From NCBI RefSeq assembly GCF_002000365.1, contig NZ_MVBK01000048.1:2309-50155 (forward strand): 47,847 nt of DNA, read 5' to 3'. A program made the position numbers and the translations under genes. The notes beneath the pieces were generated by a model. It was given only the letters and a program-made list of their open reading frames with translations, was not told the origin of the DNA and did no database searches. This document shows positions 15,485 through 23,359 of this stretch, in pieces. The stretch's first letter is position 1; each line of letters starts with the position of its first letter. The stretch comes from Thioalkalivibrio denitrificans (GTDB lineage: Bacteria; Pseudomonadota; Gammaproteobacteria; Ectothiorhodospirales; Ectothiorhodospiraceae).

Positions 15485-16657
15485 ATGACGACTAGCCACC
15501 TAACCGAGGACCAACTGAACGAGCTGATTCTCCGCTACTACGCGGGAGAGAAGGTCGCGGACCTGATCGCGGCGTACGACCTCCGTGTAGCGCCGAACCG
15601 GATACCCTCGCTTTTTCCCCCGTTCGTATTGGAGGAACTGCCCTGTCCATACTGTGGGCGCCCCCTGCTTCAAAACGCACCAACACGGACTGCATATCAA
15701 AGCGGCCATGGTGTTGCTCCACCATTCTGTCCCGCCTGTGGCCACCAGGCTCACGAAAGATGCGGATGCAATGGCTGCCACCTGAAGCAACTAGAGAAAC
15801 AGCGAGAGGCTGATCGGATCAACCGTCTCATCATTGAGCGGTTGCGGCGCCGCCCGCGCCATGAGCCTATCAAGGTTGATGACATATCATTTCGAGATGC
15901 TGTGCACCTTGTCGCTCTGGCTCGTGTGGGCTTGTTGGAAGATTCAGACGAAATACAAGCTCTTCGCGAACACTCCCACGCACTTCGATGTACTCAAGAG
16001 TCAGGACTAAGTATTGTCCGTGAACTATATGAGCGTGAGTTGGTAGATCTATCGTTTGCCAATGCACCAGGCCAGATAACCACTGATGCGGAAGGGCGGC
16101 TGGACTCTGACTGGGCCGAGGTACGCCTTCAACTTCAGCTCGGCCGCGATGCAGAAGAAAGCATCACCGTACTTCGCAATATGGAGGCCCGCCTAGGACG
16201 GCGTTCCGCGTGGCCTGATCATTGGAAACACGAAGCGTTGCCCCTTTGGTATGAACTCGCCCTCGACGAAGTCTTGCCATACTTGGCTATGCGGCTGAGA
16301 GACCATCACTACGAACCCCGATTCGGCGAAAAGACCATCCATGTGTTTCGCAGCCTACTTGAACGTCACTCCGTCTATGAGATTTTTAACTTCATATGGG
16401 GTGGCGTCCGCGACGCCGCCTCATATCAAGTGCGTCACAGTGTCTCGAGGCGGCAGGCCGCGAATGCCGTCCTTGGGAACTGTCAGCGGCGCGCAGAACG
16501 AGCAATTGCAGAAGGTTGGATTGTGAAGCATTTTCGCCGTGATCCCAAGGTTCCACAATCAGAATGCACAAGCTTCTATGCCAATTTCGTGATGAGGTTA
16601 GGCGAACGATTCTTCTCCCAGTCTCCGAGCGAACATCACTGCAATTTGCCGTCATAG
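15485..16657 (+). CDS. Zinc-ribbon protein of unknown function
   Basis: 390 residues. Residues ~53-100 contain C-x-x-C pairs (CPYC, CPAC, then CGCNGC), a zinc-ribbon arrangement. A helical region rich in Arg/Glu follows, and two helix-turn-helix-like stretches can be imagined (FRDAVHLVALARVGLL; SVSRRQAANAVL) but not assigned. There is no enzyme motif. It is divergent from an XRE regulator across palindromic operators and is the first cargo gene inside the left island end. Nucleic-acid binding is likely from the ribbon. A defence role is only suggested by location. No clear Shine-Dalgarno sequence precedes the ATG. Confidence 0.65.
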   Translation: MTTSHLTEDQLNELILRYYAGEKVADLIAAYDLRVAPNRIPSLFPPFVLEELPCPYCGRPLLQNAPTRTAYQSGHGVAPPFCPACGHQAHERCGCNGCHLKQLEKQREADRINRLIIERLRRRPRHEPIKVDDISFRDAVHLVALARVGLLEDSDEIQALREHSHALRCTQESGLSIVRELYERELVDLSFANAPGQITTDAEGRLDSDWAEVRLQLQLGRDAEESITVLRNMEARLGRRSAWPDHWKHEALPLWYELALDEVLPYLAMRLRDHHYEPRFGEKTIHVFRSLLERHSVYEIFNFIWGGVRDAASYQVRHSVSRRQAANAVLGNCQRRAERAIAEGWIVKHFRRDPKVPQSECTSFYANFVMRLGERFFSQSPSEHHCNLPS

Positions 16658-16910
16658 GTGCTCCCCCGTTCCTACCTCAATGGACCAACCGGGTGCCACC
16701 ATGCGAGGGGATAAACTTGATACACAGCTGAAGGACGCCTCGTTCGCGTCTTTCTACTGGTTCTCGCGATTTGAGTTCGCACTCAATTAAAAGAACTTTC
16801 TGAGGAGCTCCCTCTCCGCCATATAGATGCAAGCTCTTGCTTTCCGGGCTCTTTTTAATGGCGCACCAGGATTGAGTGTGAATGTCGCCTGTCCTGCCCT
16901 GGGAGGTCTG

Positions 16911-17600
16911 TCACTGCGCAGCCCTTTGCGCGGCAGCGGGAATGGGGATATCTTCGACTGACGCCCAAGGGAAAGGCCCGCCATGACGGCAACCGCACAG
17001 GCCGGTGATCACCCCTCGGCCCGTATCGAACGGGCTCAGCACCCCCATCCCGCCGCGATTCAGCACATGGGTATAGATCATCGTCGTGGAGACGCCGGCA
17101 TGCCCCAGGAACCCCGGGACCGTGCGGATGTCCTGCCCGCGCTCAAGCAGATAGGTGGCGAAGCTGTGGCGCAGGGTGTGGCAGCCGACGCGCTTTTGGA
17201 TATAGCAGGCGGCCGCCGCCGCCCGCCTTATCGCCCTCTGCAAGGCGCTTTCGTGGAGATGGCGGCGGCGGATGGCGCCGCACACCATCGACACGGTACG
17301 CCGGCGCTGGGCCCGCACGAAACCCTCCGGCTCGCCCAGCCTCTTTCCAAGAACCTGCTCATAAAGAAAGACCAGGGCTCAGAGCGTCTGATTCCGCGTG
17401 CCGGCGCTGACCCGCTTTTTCACTGCGAGGTGCTCGAGAAACGCCCGCACCTGCGCCGCCGCAGTCTCCTCCGGCAGGCCGTTCGAACAGAACAGCAGAA
17501 AACGGCAGATCCACTGCTCGTAGTTCTGCTCGGTGCGGTAGGCATAACCGCGCCTGCGGATCTCGGAAGTGAGAGGTGCTAGGCATGTGACATCTGCTTA
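16911..17600 (-). pseudogene. intI: Decayed integron integrase (intI)
   Basis: Reading the minus strand gives an N-terminal core-binding region (IRRRGYAYRTEQNYEQWICRF; NGLPEETAAAQVRAFLEHL), then a TGA stop at 17379-17381 where the family reads on into [11 protein letters not shown]. After RAQRRRTV the frame jumps to [17 protein letters not shown], so roughly 130 central residues, including the first catalytic Arg, are deleted. The C-terminus is intact: [31 protein letters not shown] and NRGG, the integron-integrase hallmark. Nonsense and deletion together make it inactive. It points away from the cassettes, as intI genes do. Confidence 0.85.
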
Positions 17601-17639
17601 TCGAGATCACGGGCGTCCTGCCCGAAGAAGCTGGAATGC

Positions 17640-17730
17640 GCGGTTATGCTAAGACGCAGCACTGTTTATTACAGTACGACGCAGCGGTACTATCGCCATT
17701 ACGACCGCCGTCGCCGAAATCACTCTTAGA
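17640..17730 (+). other. attI-like recombination region
   Basis: Adjacent to the 5' end of the intI remnant. It has two direct repeats GACGCAGC (17653-17660, 17678-17685), as attI sites have integrase-binding direct repeats, and ends near a degenerate core CTTAGAGC. The 26-nt block starting GCCATTACGACC (17695 on) recurs with three changes at 23304-23329. No attI has been verified; the position is the main argument. Confidence 0.45.
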
Positions 17731-17836
17731 GCGCGGACCAGTCGAGTTTATCGGCTCAGGGTTTTTCCCCGGTTTCACGGACCTCCCGGCACTGGGCGAA
17801 ACTGAGCCAGTACTGCTTCATCCGATTGAGGCATAG

Positions 17837-18553
17837 ATGAACGACAAGACCGAACCCCAAGATTCAGCCGAAGCCGAAGCAAATGCGCATGCCTCTCTAG
17901 AGTTCGAGAGGACGAAATACGAGGCGATCCAAGAGAAGGAAGATCGCGAATATCAACTGCGCCTTCGCGAACTTGAGCTACGAGAACGCGAAGCAAATCG
18001 GTCTCAATTGAAGAATCCACTCGTGTTAGCGATCGTCGCGGCCACACTAGCAGCAATAGGCAACGGCGTAGTTGCGTGGGTCAATGCGGATAATCAGAGA
18101 AAAGTCGAGGAGAATAGAGAATCGCTTAGCAAGGAGCTCGAATCGAGGCGAGTCGAATCCTTGGCGATGCTTGAAGTACTAAAATCAGAAGCGCCATGTG
18201 ATGGTGTTAGTAAGCTTCAAGTTGCATTAGATATTGGCTTGGTATCCGACTCAAACCGCCAAGCGGAATTACGGCAATTTCTTTCGGCTTCGTCAGATTC
18301 CAATCAGTGTCCGCAGGCCACAGTAGATTCGAAGCCAATTGTCGCGCCCGTCGAGCCGATCACAGTAAGTCTGAGCACCGGCTGGCTCGGTGGTGGCCAC
18401 AATCAACTACAGCAATGTCGAATCTTACGGAGTGCGGTTGAGTCGGAATATCCCGACAGAACGATTCTCTTGGTAGGGTCATCAGAGGAAAGCAAAAAGG
18501 ACTTCTTAGGGCGGGTGGAGTACAAGTATTTCTGCACATTCGAGGTGCAATGA
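17837..18553 (+). CDS. Coiled-coil membrane protein in first integron cassette
   Basis: 238 residues. An N-terminal charged coiled coil (EKEDREYQLRLRELELRERE, ~30-55) leads into one hydrophobic segment (NPLVLAIVAATLAAIGNGVVAW, ~60-81), then a second helical stretch and a C-terminal domain with CRILRSAVESEYP. Single-pass inner-membrane topology is likely. No family recognised. It lies between the attI-like region and a clear attC, so it is the first cassette gene. Codon and base composition are more AT-rich than the upstream chromosome. Confidence 0.65.
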   Translation: MNDKTEPQDSAEAEANAHASLEFERTKYEAIQEKEDREYQLRLRELELREREANRSQLKNPLVLAIVAATLAAIGNGVVAWVNADNQRKVEENRESLSKELESRRVESLAMLEVLKSEAPCDGVSKLQVALDIGLVSDSNRQAELRQFLSASSDSNQCPQATVDSKPIVAPVEPITVSLSTGWLGGGHNQLQQCRILRSAVESEYPDRTILLVGSSEESKKDFLGRVEYKYFCTFEVQ

Positions 18554-18613
18554 GTGATCCGCCTTTTATTGCAAACAGCTATTAAGGCAGATTGCGGGCT
18601 TGCTCGCAGCGGG

Positions 18614-18691
18614 CTCTAACAATCGCATGTAATCGGACGCATCGCTGCTCGCTTCGCTCACCACGGCGCGCCGCTGATGCGAGACGTTAGC
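18614..18691 (+). other. attC site of the first cassette, interrupted by a group II intron
   Basis: R''-like CTCTAAC (18614-18620) then TCGCATG; on the right ATGCGAGAC and GTTA (18686-18689). TCTAAC..TCGCAT folds back on ATGCGA..GTTA, the imperfect hairpin typical of attC. Joining across the intron restores GTTAGGC, a perfect R' box. Confidence 0.8.
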
Positions 18692-19364
18692 GCGCCCCGC
18701 AAAGCGTGGCGCATCTGGTCGGGTGAGAGTCCCGACATGGTAAGGGTTAACCACCCACCATTACCGAGTGTTGCGCCTCTGGCGGAACGGTGCCTTGGTC
18801 GTGAAGATTGGGGCGTGCGTGAACAAGAGAGGTGAAGCGAACATAGGGTATGTTGCAGGCGGTTTGGAGACCTAGCTCCTTAGATGGAATCGCTTCGAAA
18901 TGAACAGTCCCGGTTGGCCAGCGTTGTAACTTGCGTGAAGCCCATACGAAGCAAGCGCATTGGTTAGCCTGTAGCGAGCCGGCGGAGTTCTCAATCTGCG
19001 GCACGTAACAAGAGATGCGTGATGAACGCGGGAGGCTCCGTGGGCTCCAAGGGAAGGGTAAAGCACATGCGGACCGCTACAAACGGGATGAAGGCCGATG
19101 GGGAGTCGGATCATCTCATAGTACTCGGAGACGGTAGGGCCGATCACATGGGGACGGGGATGACGGTCATGCGTAACTTGCAAAGACAACTCGCGCCGGA
19201 CAATGTAGGGCCGGAGCTCGACGAGCCAACCTCCTCGCAGGGGCTATCTATGAGCAGTATTGCTGCTTCTACGAATGTGAGCATGATTGAGGAGCCCGGT
19301 GCGGGAAAACTGCACGCCGGGATCTGTGCAGGGGGCGCCGGCTAACCGGCGTCCCTACTGCGAC
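18690..19364 (+). ncRNA. ORF-less group II intron (class C-attC-like)
   Basis: Domain V is recognisable at 19292-19324: it starts GAGCCCGGTGC, has a GAAA-type loop and returns as GCACGCCGGGATC, with the AGC triad and a 2-nt bulge. Domain VI follows: GCAGGGGGCGCCGG, loop CTAA, CCGGCGTCCCTACTGC with a bulged A. The 5' end GCGCG differs by one base from the GUGYG consensus. The ends are set by the R' box: GTTA before and GGCC after give GTTAGGC. At 675 nt there is no room for a reverse transcriptase, and no such frame exists. Class C-attC introns are known to target attC sites. It depends on a protein in trans or is dead. Confidence 0.75.
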
Positions 19365-19416
19365 GGCCATATGCCGCAGGCACAATCAATAGAAGCAAGA
19401 AGTAGGGGTTGTGGAT

Positions 19417-20286
19417 ATGTCCGCAAGACAACTGCCGATTGAACACGCGCTGGTCCGATCGACGGTCCGATTGCTTGCTGGGCCAGCGTCCGGTGACCCC
19501 ACTTCGGTGGGAACTGGATTCTTCTACAAGGTCGTCCACCCGCAGAAGGATATCGCCAAGATCCTTATTGTCACGAACAAGCATGTTGTTCGCGGCGCCG
19601 ATGTTGTTCACTTTGTTCTTTCGTCTGCACTATCCGTCCGCGCACTTGATGAACAGCACCAGCCAAGGGGACACAAGGACCAGAAGTTCATGCTGCCACT
19701 GAACGGAAACACATACCTGCATCCTAATCCAAACATCGACCTCTGTGCAATTGACGTCACGATCCCTGTTGGCCAGGTTCTTCAGACGGGCGCCCAGCTC
19801 CGCTCAATGTTCATCGACTCCAGTTGGCTACCAGAACCTGAGGCTAGGCCGATCATTCGCGACGTGGAGCAGGTGCTTGTAGTCGGGTATCCAAGAGGGC
19901 TGTGGGACAGCCACAACAACATGCCCATTGCTCGGCTAGGTATTACCGCAACTCATCCGCTCGCCCACTACCAAAACAAGCGTGAGTTTCTCGTCGATGT
20001 CGCGGCTTTTCCGGGATCTAGCGGCTCGCCGGTCTTCACCTATGAGGCTCCGATGTTTCGGCAGGGGGATGGCGCATATACGCCTGGCACTAAGGTTCAG
20101 TTCGTTGGGGTCGTGTGGGGCGTGGTCGAATGGAACGTAGAGGGAGAGCTAAAGGTGGTGGAGATTCCGTCCGCCCTTAAACAGGTGCCTGTGGTCAGCT
20201 CGTCGCTTAGCCTTGCCATCGCGCTGCATGCCGATGCAACTTTGGAACTAGACGCGCAATTCTTCCCGGACCGCCGGGACGTGTAG
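19417..20286 (+). CDS. Trypsin-like serine protease in integron cassette
   Basis: 289 residues. The trypsin-fold triad can be read: His in VTNKHVV (~55), Asp in NIDLCAIDV (~110), Ser in FPGSSGSPVF (~200, G-S-S-G-S). VGTGFFY before the His motif is typical of the fold. There is no signal peptide, so a cytoplasmic protease is likely, as in several defence-associated trypsin-like proteases. ATG 19417 is preferred over GTG 19411 because AGGGG lies 8 nt upstream. The gene directly follows the intron-interrupted attC, a normal cassette position. Confidence 0.8.
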   Translation: MSARQLPIEHALVRSTVRLLAGPASGDPTSVGTGFFYKVVHPQKDIAKILIVTNKHVVRGADVVHFVLSSALSVRALDEQHQPRGHKDQKFMLPLNGNTYLHPNPNIDLCAIDVTIPVGQVLQTGAQLRSMFIDSSWLPEPEARPIIRDVEQVLVVGYPRGLWDSHNNMPIARLGITATHPLAHYQNKREFLVDVAAFPGSSGSPVFTYEAPMFRQGDGAYTPGTKVQFVGVVWGVVEWNVEGELKVVEIPSALKQVPVVSSSLSLAIALHADATLELDAQFFPDRRDV

Positions 20287-20327
20287 AAATTCGGCTATGG
20301 CTGAGGCCGAGCCCTTGAGAGGGGATA

Positions 20328-20346
20328 GGATAACCTGACGTTATGC
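20328..20346 (+). other. Possible collapsed attC
   Basis: GGATAAC, 5 nt, GTTATGC: R''- and R'-like boxes nearly abut, as if the variable middle was lost. It separates two cassette-like genes. Confidence 0.3.
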
Positions 20347-20366
20347 TGCGCGACTGAGAGGAGTCG

Positions 20367-20825
20367 ATGAGTTATTTGCCTAAAGCTCTTCCGTTGTTAT
20401 TAGGTGCTGTTTTTCCGTGCTTTGCTGACGGGCGATTGACGCAGCACGTACAGCCATTTTCAGCTACGTGCGAGGAAGCCTCAGCTCGAACCTTTATTGA
20501 ATCGACGGATTTCGAGGGAGCTCATACCCCGGGGGGGTGGAGTCACGAGGGCACGGCCGGAGGTGAATGGCACTTCAAGTATGGAGGCGGTGGTCAACTA
20601 GCTGTTGATGGTAAAAATGTTCAGATAGTCGCGTCGCACGATGGGGTTCTCCTGGCGGCTACGTATGGCTCAACCGGAATTGGCACAAACGGATGGCTAT
20701 ACGCTGTACATCGTGGATTAAACAAAATCGTCGCTACTACCGCTGGCGGCTACGGTGGCTACGATGCGCTCGGTTCTGGTGTCGTGATCCGCTCTGTGGA
20801 GCTTCGTTGTACCTTCAGTGAATGA
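20367..20825 (+). CDS. Small exported protein in integron cassette
   Basis: 152 residues with a signal peptide (LPKALPLLLGAVFPCFADG), two cysteines that could pair (ATCEEA and LRCTFSE) and a glycine-rich beta-like body (GGWSHEGTAGGEWHFKYGGGG). It is likely periplasmic or secreted. A strong ribosome site (GAGAGGAG) precedes the ATG. It ends 10 bp before an attC, the canonical cassette layout. No family recognised. Confidence 0.65.
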   Translation: MSYLPKALPLLLGAVFPCFADGRLTQHVQPFSATCEEASARTFIESTDFEGAHTPGGWSHEGTAGGEWHFKYGGGGQLAVDGKNVQIVASHDGVLLAATYGSTGIGTNGWLYAVHRGLNKIVATTAGGYGGYDALGSGVVIRSVELRCTFSE

Positions 20826-20835
20826 AATGTCACGT

Positions 20836-20894
20836 CATAACCGCGCCATGCAACCAACGCGCATACCTCGCGTAGTAGATTGCAGGCGTTATGT
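20836..20894 (+). other. attC site
   Basis: CATAAC (20837-20842) followed by ATGCAA, and ATTGCAGGC leading to GTTATGT (20888-20894). The two ends fold together as CATAAC..TGCAA with TTGCA..GTTATG. At about 59 bp it matches a short attC. Confidence 0.7.
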
Positions 20895-20917
20895 TTCTCT
20901 GACTGAGGAATCGTTCC

Positions 20918-21439
20918 ATGAGTAAACCAGTGTGGTTCCTCCTGATCGAGCAGTGGAAAGTCAAGGGGATGGGTGCGACAGGTATCACGCTCCCTTTCTT
21001 GGTCGGTGCTTTAGCGCGTATCCAAGGAATGAGGCCGTCTACTAAAACCATCCGGGACGTGTTGCAGGAGATTGTTGCAAATCCATTTCAGGGTTACGTC
21101 ACTGAAGTTCGTTGGTGTGCGAATGTCGATGCACCAGTTATTTCTGTATCAAAGCGGAATGTCGGTACTATGCCTTTCATGAGTCACTTTGCCAGCCCAA
21201 GAGGCGAGATCTCGTTGGGCTTCAGTCAGGATGTTCAGTCGATGTTCGGGTTGAACTGTGGCGGTTCAAGCGACTGTTTGGAAAAGTTGGTGGCGCACGC
21301 CGCTGGTCCTGTCGAGTTAGCAACTTATTCTCGAGTTCGCAATGTCGAAACCGGGAAATGGGAGTTTGCGGATTTCCTGCCGAAGGAAGTACGTTACATC
21401 CGGGAGGTCGCGGCCATTGCGGCGAGTGCAGAGTCATAA
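20918..21439 (+). CDS. Hypothetical cassette protein
   Basis: 173 residues with no recognised motif. The N-terminus (MSKPVWFLLIEQWKVKG) is not a clear signal peptide. Predicted mixed alpha/beta, with a cysteine pair in NCGGSSDC. GAGG lies about 10 nt before the ATG, and the start is 24 bp after the preceding attC R' box, as expected for a cassette. It shares its cassette with the next two genes, since no attC separates them. Confidence 0.55.
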   Translation: MSKPVWFLLIEQWKVKGMGATGITLPFLVGALARIQGMRPSTKTIRDVLQEIVANPFQGYVTEVRWCANVDAPVISVSKRNVGTMPFMSHFASPRGEISLGFSQDVQSMFGLNCGGSSDCLEKLVAHAAGPVELATYSRVRNVETGKWEFADFLPKEVRYIREVAAIAASAES

Positions 21440-21490
21440 GCTACTGTTGTGTTTTCGAAATGATTGGAGATTCAATGAAGGAGGTGCGCC

Positions 21491-21769
21491 ATGCCATGGA
21501 GTACTGAGTATGACAGGTTCTTGTCTGGTAGTGCTTGGATGGGGGCGCTCATATATTCCGTTCCAGCAATAGTCTTGATTGTGGCGTTGCAGTATTTCGA
21601 CTTGACCAGGGAATATGTCGTTCCTGCTTTGATTATTTACCTTATTGGTGCATTGGCTCATATGGTCACATATGCTGCACAGGCGATATGTATTCAAATT
21701 AAAGCGTGTACGGATTACGCACTGGAGGACAATTCACGAATAACAAGAGCAATGGAGTCCGACTCGTGA
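21491..21769 (+). CDS. Small two-helix membrane protein
   Basis: 92 residues with two hydrophobic segments (GALIYSVPAIVLIVALQYF, ~18-36; VVPALIIYLIGALAHMVTYA, ~43-62). The ribosome site is near perfect (AAGGAGGTG, 21479-21487). It lies between two unassigned genes of one cassette. Small membrane proteins of this type often act as holin-like or effector partners, but nothing here proves it. Confidence 0.6.
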   Translation: MPWSTEYDRFLSGSAWMGALIYSVPAIVLIVALQYFDLTREYVVPALIIYLIGALAHMVTYAAQAICIQIKACTDYALEDNSRITRAMESDS

Positions 21770-21797
21770 CTGCTTCCGCCCTTCGCTACCGCTCCGG

Positions 21798-22475
21798 TTG
21801 GTCACCGTCAAGCGCGGCTCATTGCCAACATGCTGTACGGATGAGTCCGTGGTAGACCAAACAGACAGAGGCAGACTAGAGCGCATCAGCGCATCCGTTA
21901 GCGAGTTACTGGCAGAGATCCAGACGATAGCGGGCAGACAGAACGTCACGGAAGCGCGATTCAGATTCCCACGGGGATACATTCGAACCACAAAAGAGAC
22001 CCGGGTGCGAGTTTCCCTCTCGTATGGCCTTCTTGACGAGACCAAGATCCGGAACATCTGCTATTCGCTACAAATGGCGGACCTGTTGCGCTGGCTAGCG
22101 ATCCGCACAGACTTGAATGGAATGCTGCTTTCACAGGTTGTCAAGGAGTACATCTGCATTCATGGGCACGCTGCCGATTATTTGTCGGACGCCACGTGCA
22201 GAGAGCTGGGCTTGGTCGCAGAGGGCAAACCAAAGCCGTTTAAGAAGAGAAGCTCCCTTCTTGTCGCTGGTCAACACATCCAGCCGGAGACGAAGCGGGA
22301 AATCGATTGGATCTGGGATATTCGGCGCCGTGAGCACCCCGACAGACTCGACGAATTGGAAACCAATCAGTACGGCCGGGAAGATGCGATTAGGGCGCGG
22401 AAGGGTTTTGAAGTGTTCACAGAGCAGGCGGGCCACGCGATCATCGCAAGTCAGTTTGATTCTTTGGACAAGTAG
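21798..22475 (+). CDS. Hypothetical cassette protein
   Basis: Up to 225 residues; translation may start later (a GTG at VVDQTDRG), because the first ~18 residues look non-coding. It is helical and charged, with segments such as NICYSLQMADLLRWLAIRTDL. There is no transmembrane segment or enzyme motif. It is followed by a GCTAAC box that is cut by an IS remnant. No function assigned. Confidence 0.5.
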   Translation: MVTVKRGSLPTCCTDESVVDQTDRGRLERISASVSELLAEIQTIAGRQNVTEARFRFPRGYIRTTKETRVRVSLSYGLLDETKIRNICYSLQMADLLRWLAIRTDLNGMLLSQVVKEYICIHGHAADYLSDATCRELGLVAEGKPKPFKKRSSLLVAGQHIQPETKREIDWIWDIRRREHPDRLDELETNQYGREDAIRARKGFEVFTEQAGHAIIASQFDSLDK

Positions 22476-22511
22476 CGCATGTATGGGACGCGCCGTGCGC
22501 CACTGAGCTAA

Positions 22512-23299
22512 CAGGCCGTTGAAAATGTCATGGATTCGTCCTGCCCATCATCCTTCGAACCCAGATTCAGGCGGGTCGGCTGCTATGGAGCCCGAAAAGC
22601 GCTCGTTCGATGCATGGATTTCGGTGCTTCAAGGCTTCGAAATGCTGCTTTGGCGCATTCCAGGCACACCGACCCTGCGTACTCATGGCACAGCCCCCGC
22701 CAGATTGCGCATCCGCACCAGGTTGTGTGCGGCATAGGTGAGCAGACACAGATGGATGACCTTCTTCACTCCACGAAGCTTGACTTGTCTCAGGGGGCCG
22801 ACCATCGTGCCCCACCCGAAGATCTCCTCGATGCGCTTGCGGACGCGCTGACTGACCGTGTACCCAGGGTGGCGCGTGGTGCGCCTATAGATCGCCGAGC
22901 GCCGGTTGCGGGTGTTCTGCGCCACATGCGGGATGGCCTCCAGACAGCGCAGGTGTGCAACGAGCTCTGCCGTGTCATAGCCCTTGTCGGCGCCGACCCC
23001 GACTCGATGCCGGCCCGCCAGGCGCGAGACCATCGCCGCCGCGGCATCGCGCTCCGCGGTGCCGCTGGCCTGGGTCAGTTCATGATCGACGATCAGGCCG
23101 TTGCGGTTCTCCATCAGAAGATGACTCTGGTAGCACAGTATCGCCGGATGCGCGTTGCCCTTGCGGTAGCTGCGCGCCTCGGGCGAGACGTAGCTGAACA
23201 TCGATTCCTGCTGTCGGCGATCACCTCGCATCGTGCTTGTGCTCCCTATCGAACGATTCCGCGTATGATCAACTTTGGCGGGAGTTTTTCAACGGCCTG
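22512..23299. mobile_element. IS5-like insertion sequence remnant
   Basis: Perfect 14-bp terminal inverted repeats CAGGCCGTTGAAAA (22512-22525) and TTTTCAACGGCCTG (23286-23299) bound 788 bp containing a truncated transposase. No target duplication is evident. It sits in what appears to be the attC of the preceding cassette, just after GCTAA. Confidence 0.8.
22683..23231 (-). pseudogene. C-terminal part of an IS5-family DDE transposase
   Basis: 182 residues. VDHELTQASGTAERDAA and VGADKGYDTAELVAHL carry the second catalytic region (D in ADKGYD), and RKRIEEIFGWGTM carries the third acidic residue (the Y-R-E-like motif with E). The N-terminal half with the first Asp is missing, because only about 55 bp separate the frame from the right inverted repeat. 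The IS is therefore internally deleted and non-autonomous. Confidence 0.8.
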
Positions 23300-23341
23300 G
23301 TATTGCCATTACGACCACCGTCACCCAAATGAATGTTATAC
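23300..23341 (+). other. attI/attC right half before the SEFIR cassette
   Basis: GCCATTACGACCACCGTCAC and following bases match the attI-like block at 17695 with few changes; it ends at GTTATAC (23335-23341), a good R' box. The SEFIR start codon lies 19 nt further on. Confidence 0.5.
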
Positions 23342-23359
23342 CCATATAGGAATCTCATA

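Noticed and set aside
19019-19345. 108-codon frame within the intron
   Set aside because: It overlaps domains IV-VI, has no reverse-transcriptase or maturase motif and ends inside domain VI.
21831-21865. Hammerhead-ribozyme-like string (GGATGAGTCCGTGG followed by ACCAAAC)
   Set aside because: The invariant CUGAUGA and GAAA elements are both altered and the flanking stems I and III cannot be formed. It is a short chance hairpin, ACGGA/TCCGT.
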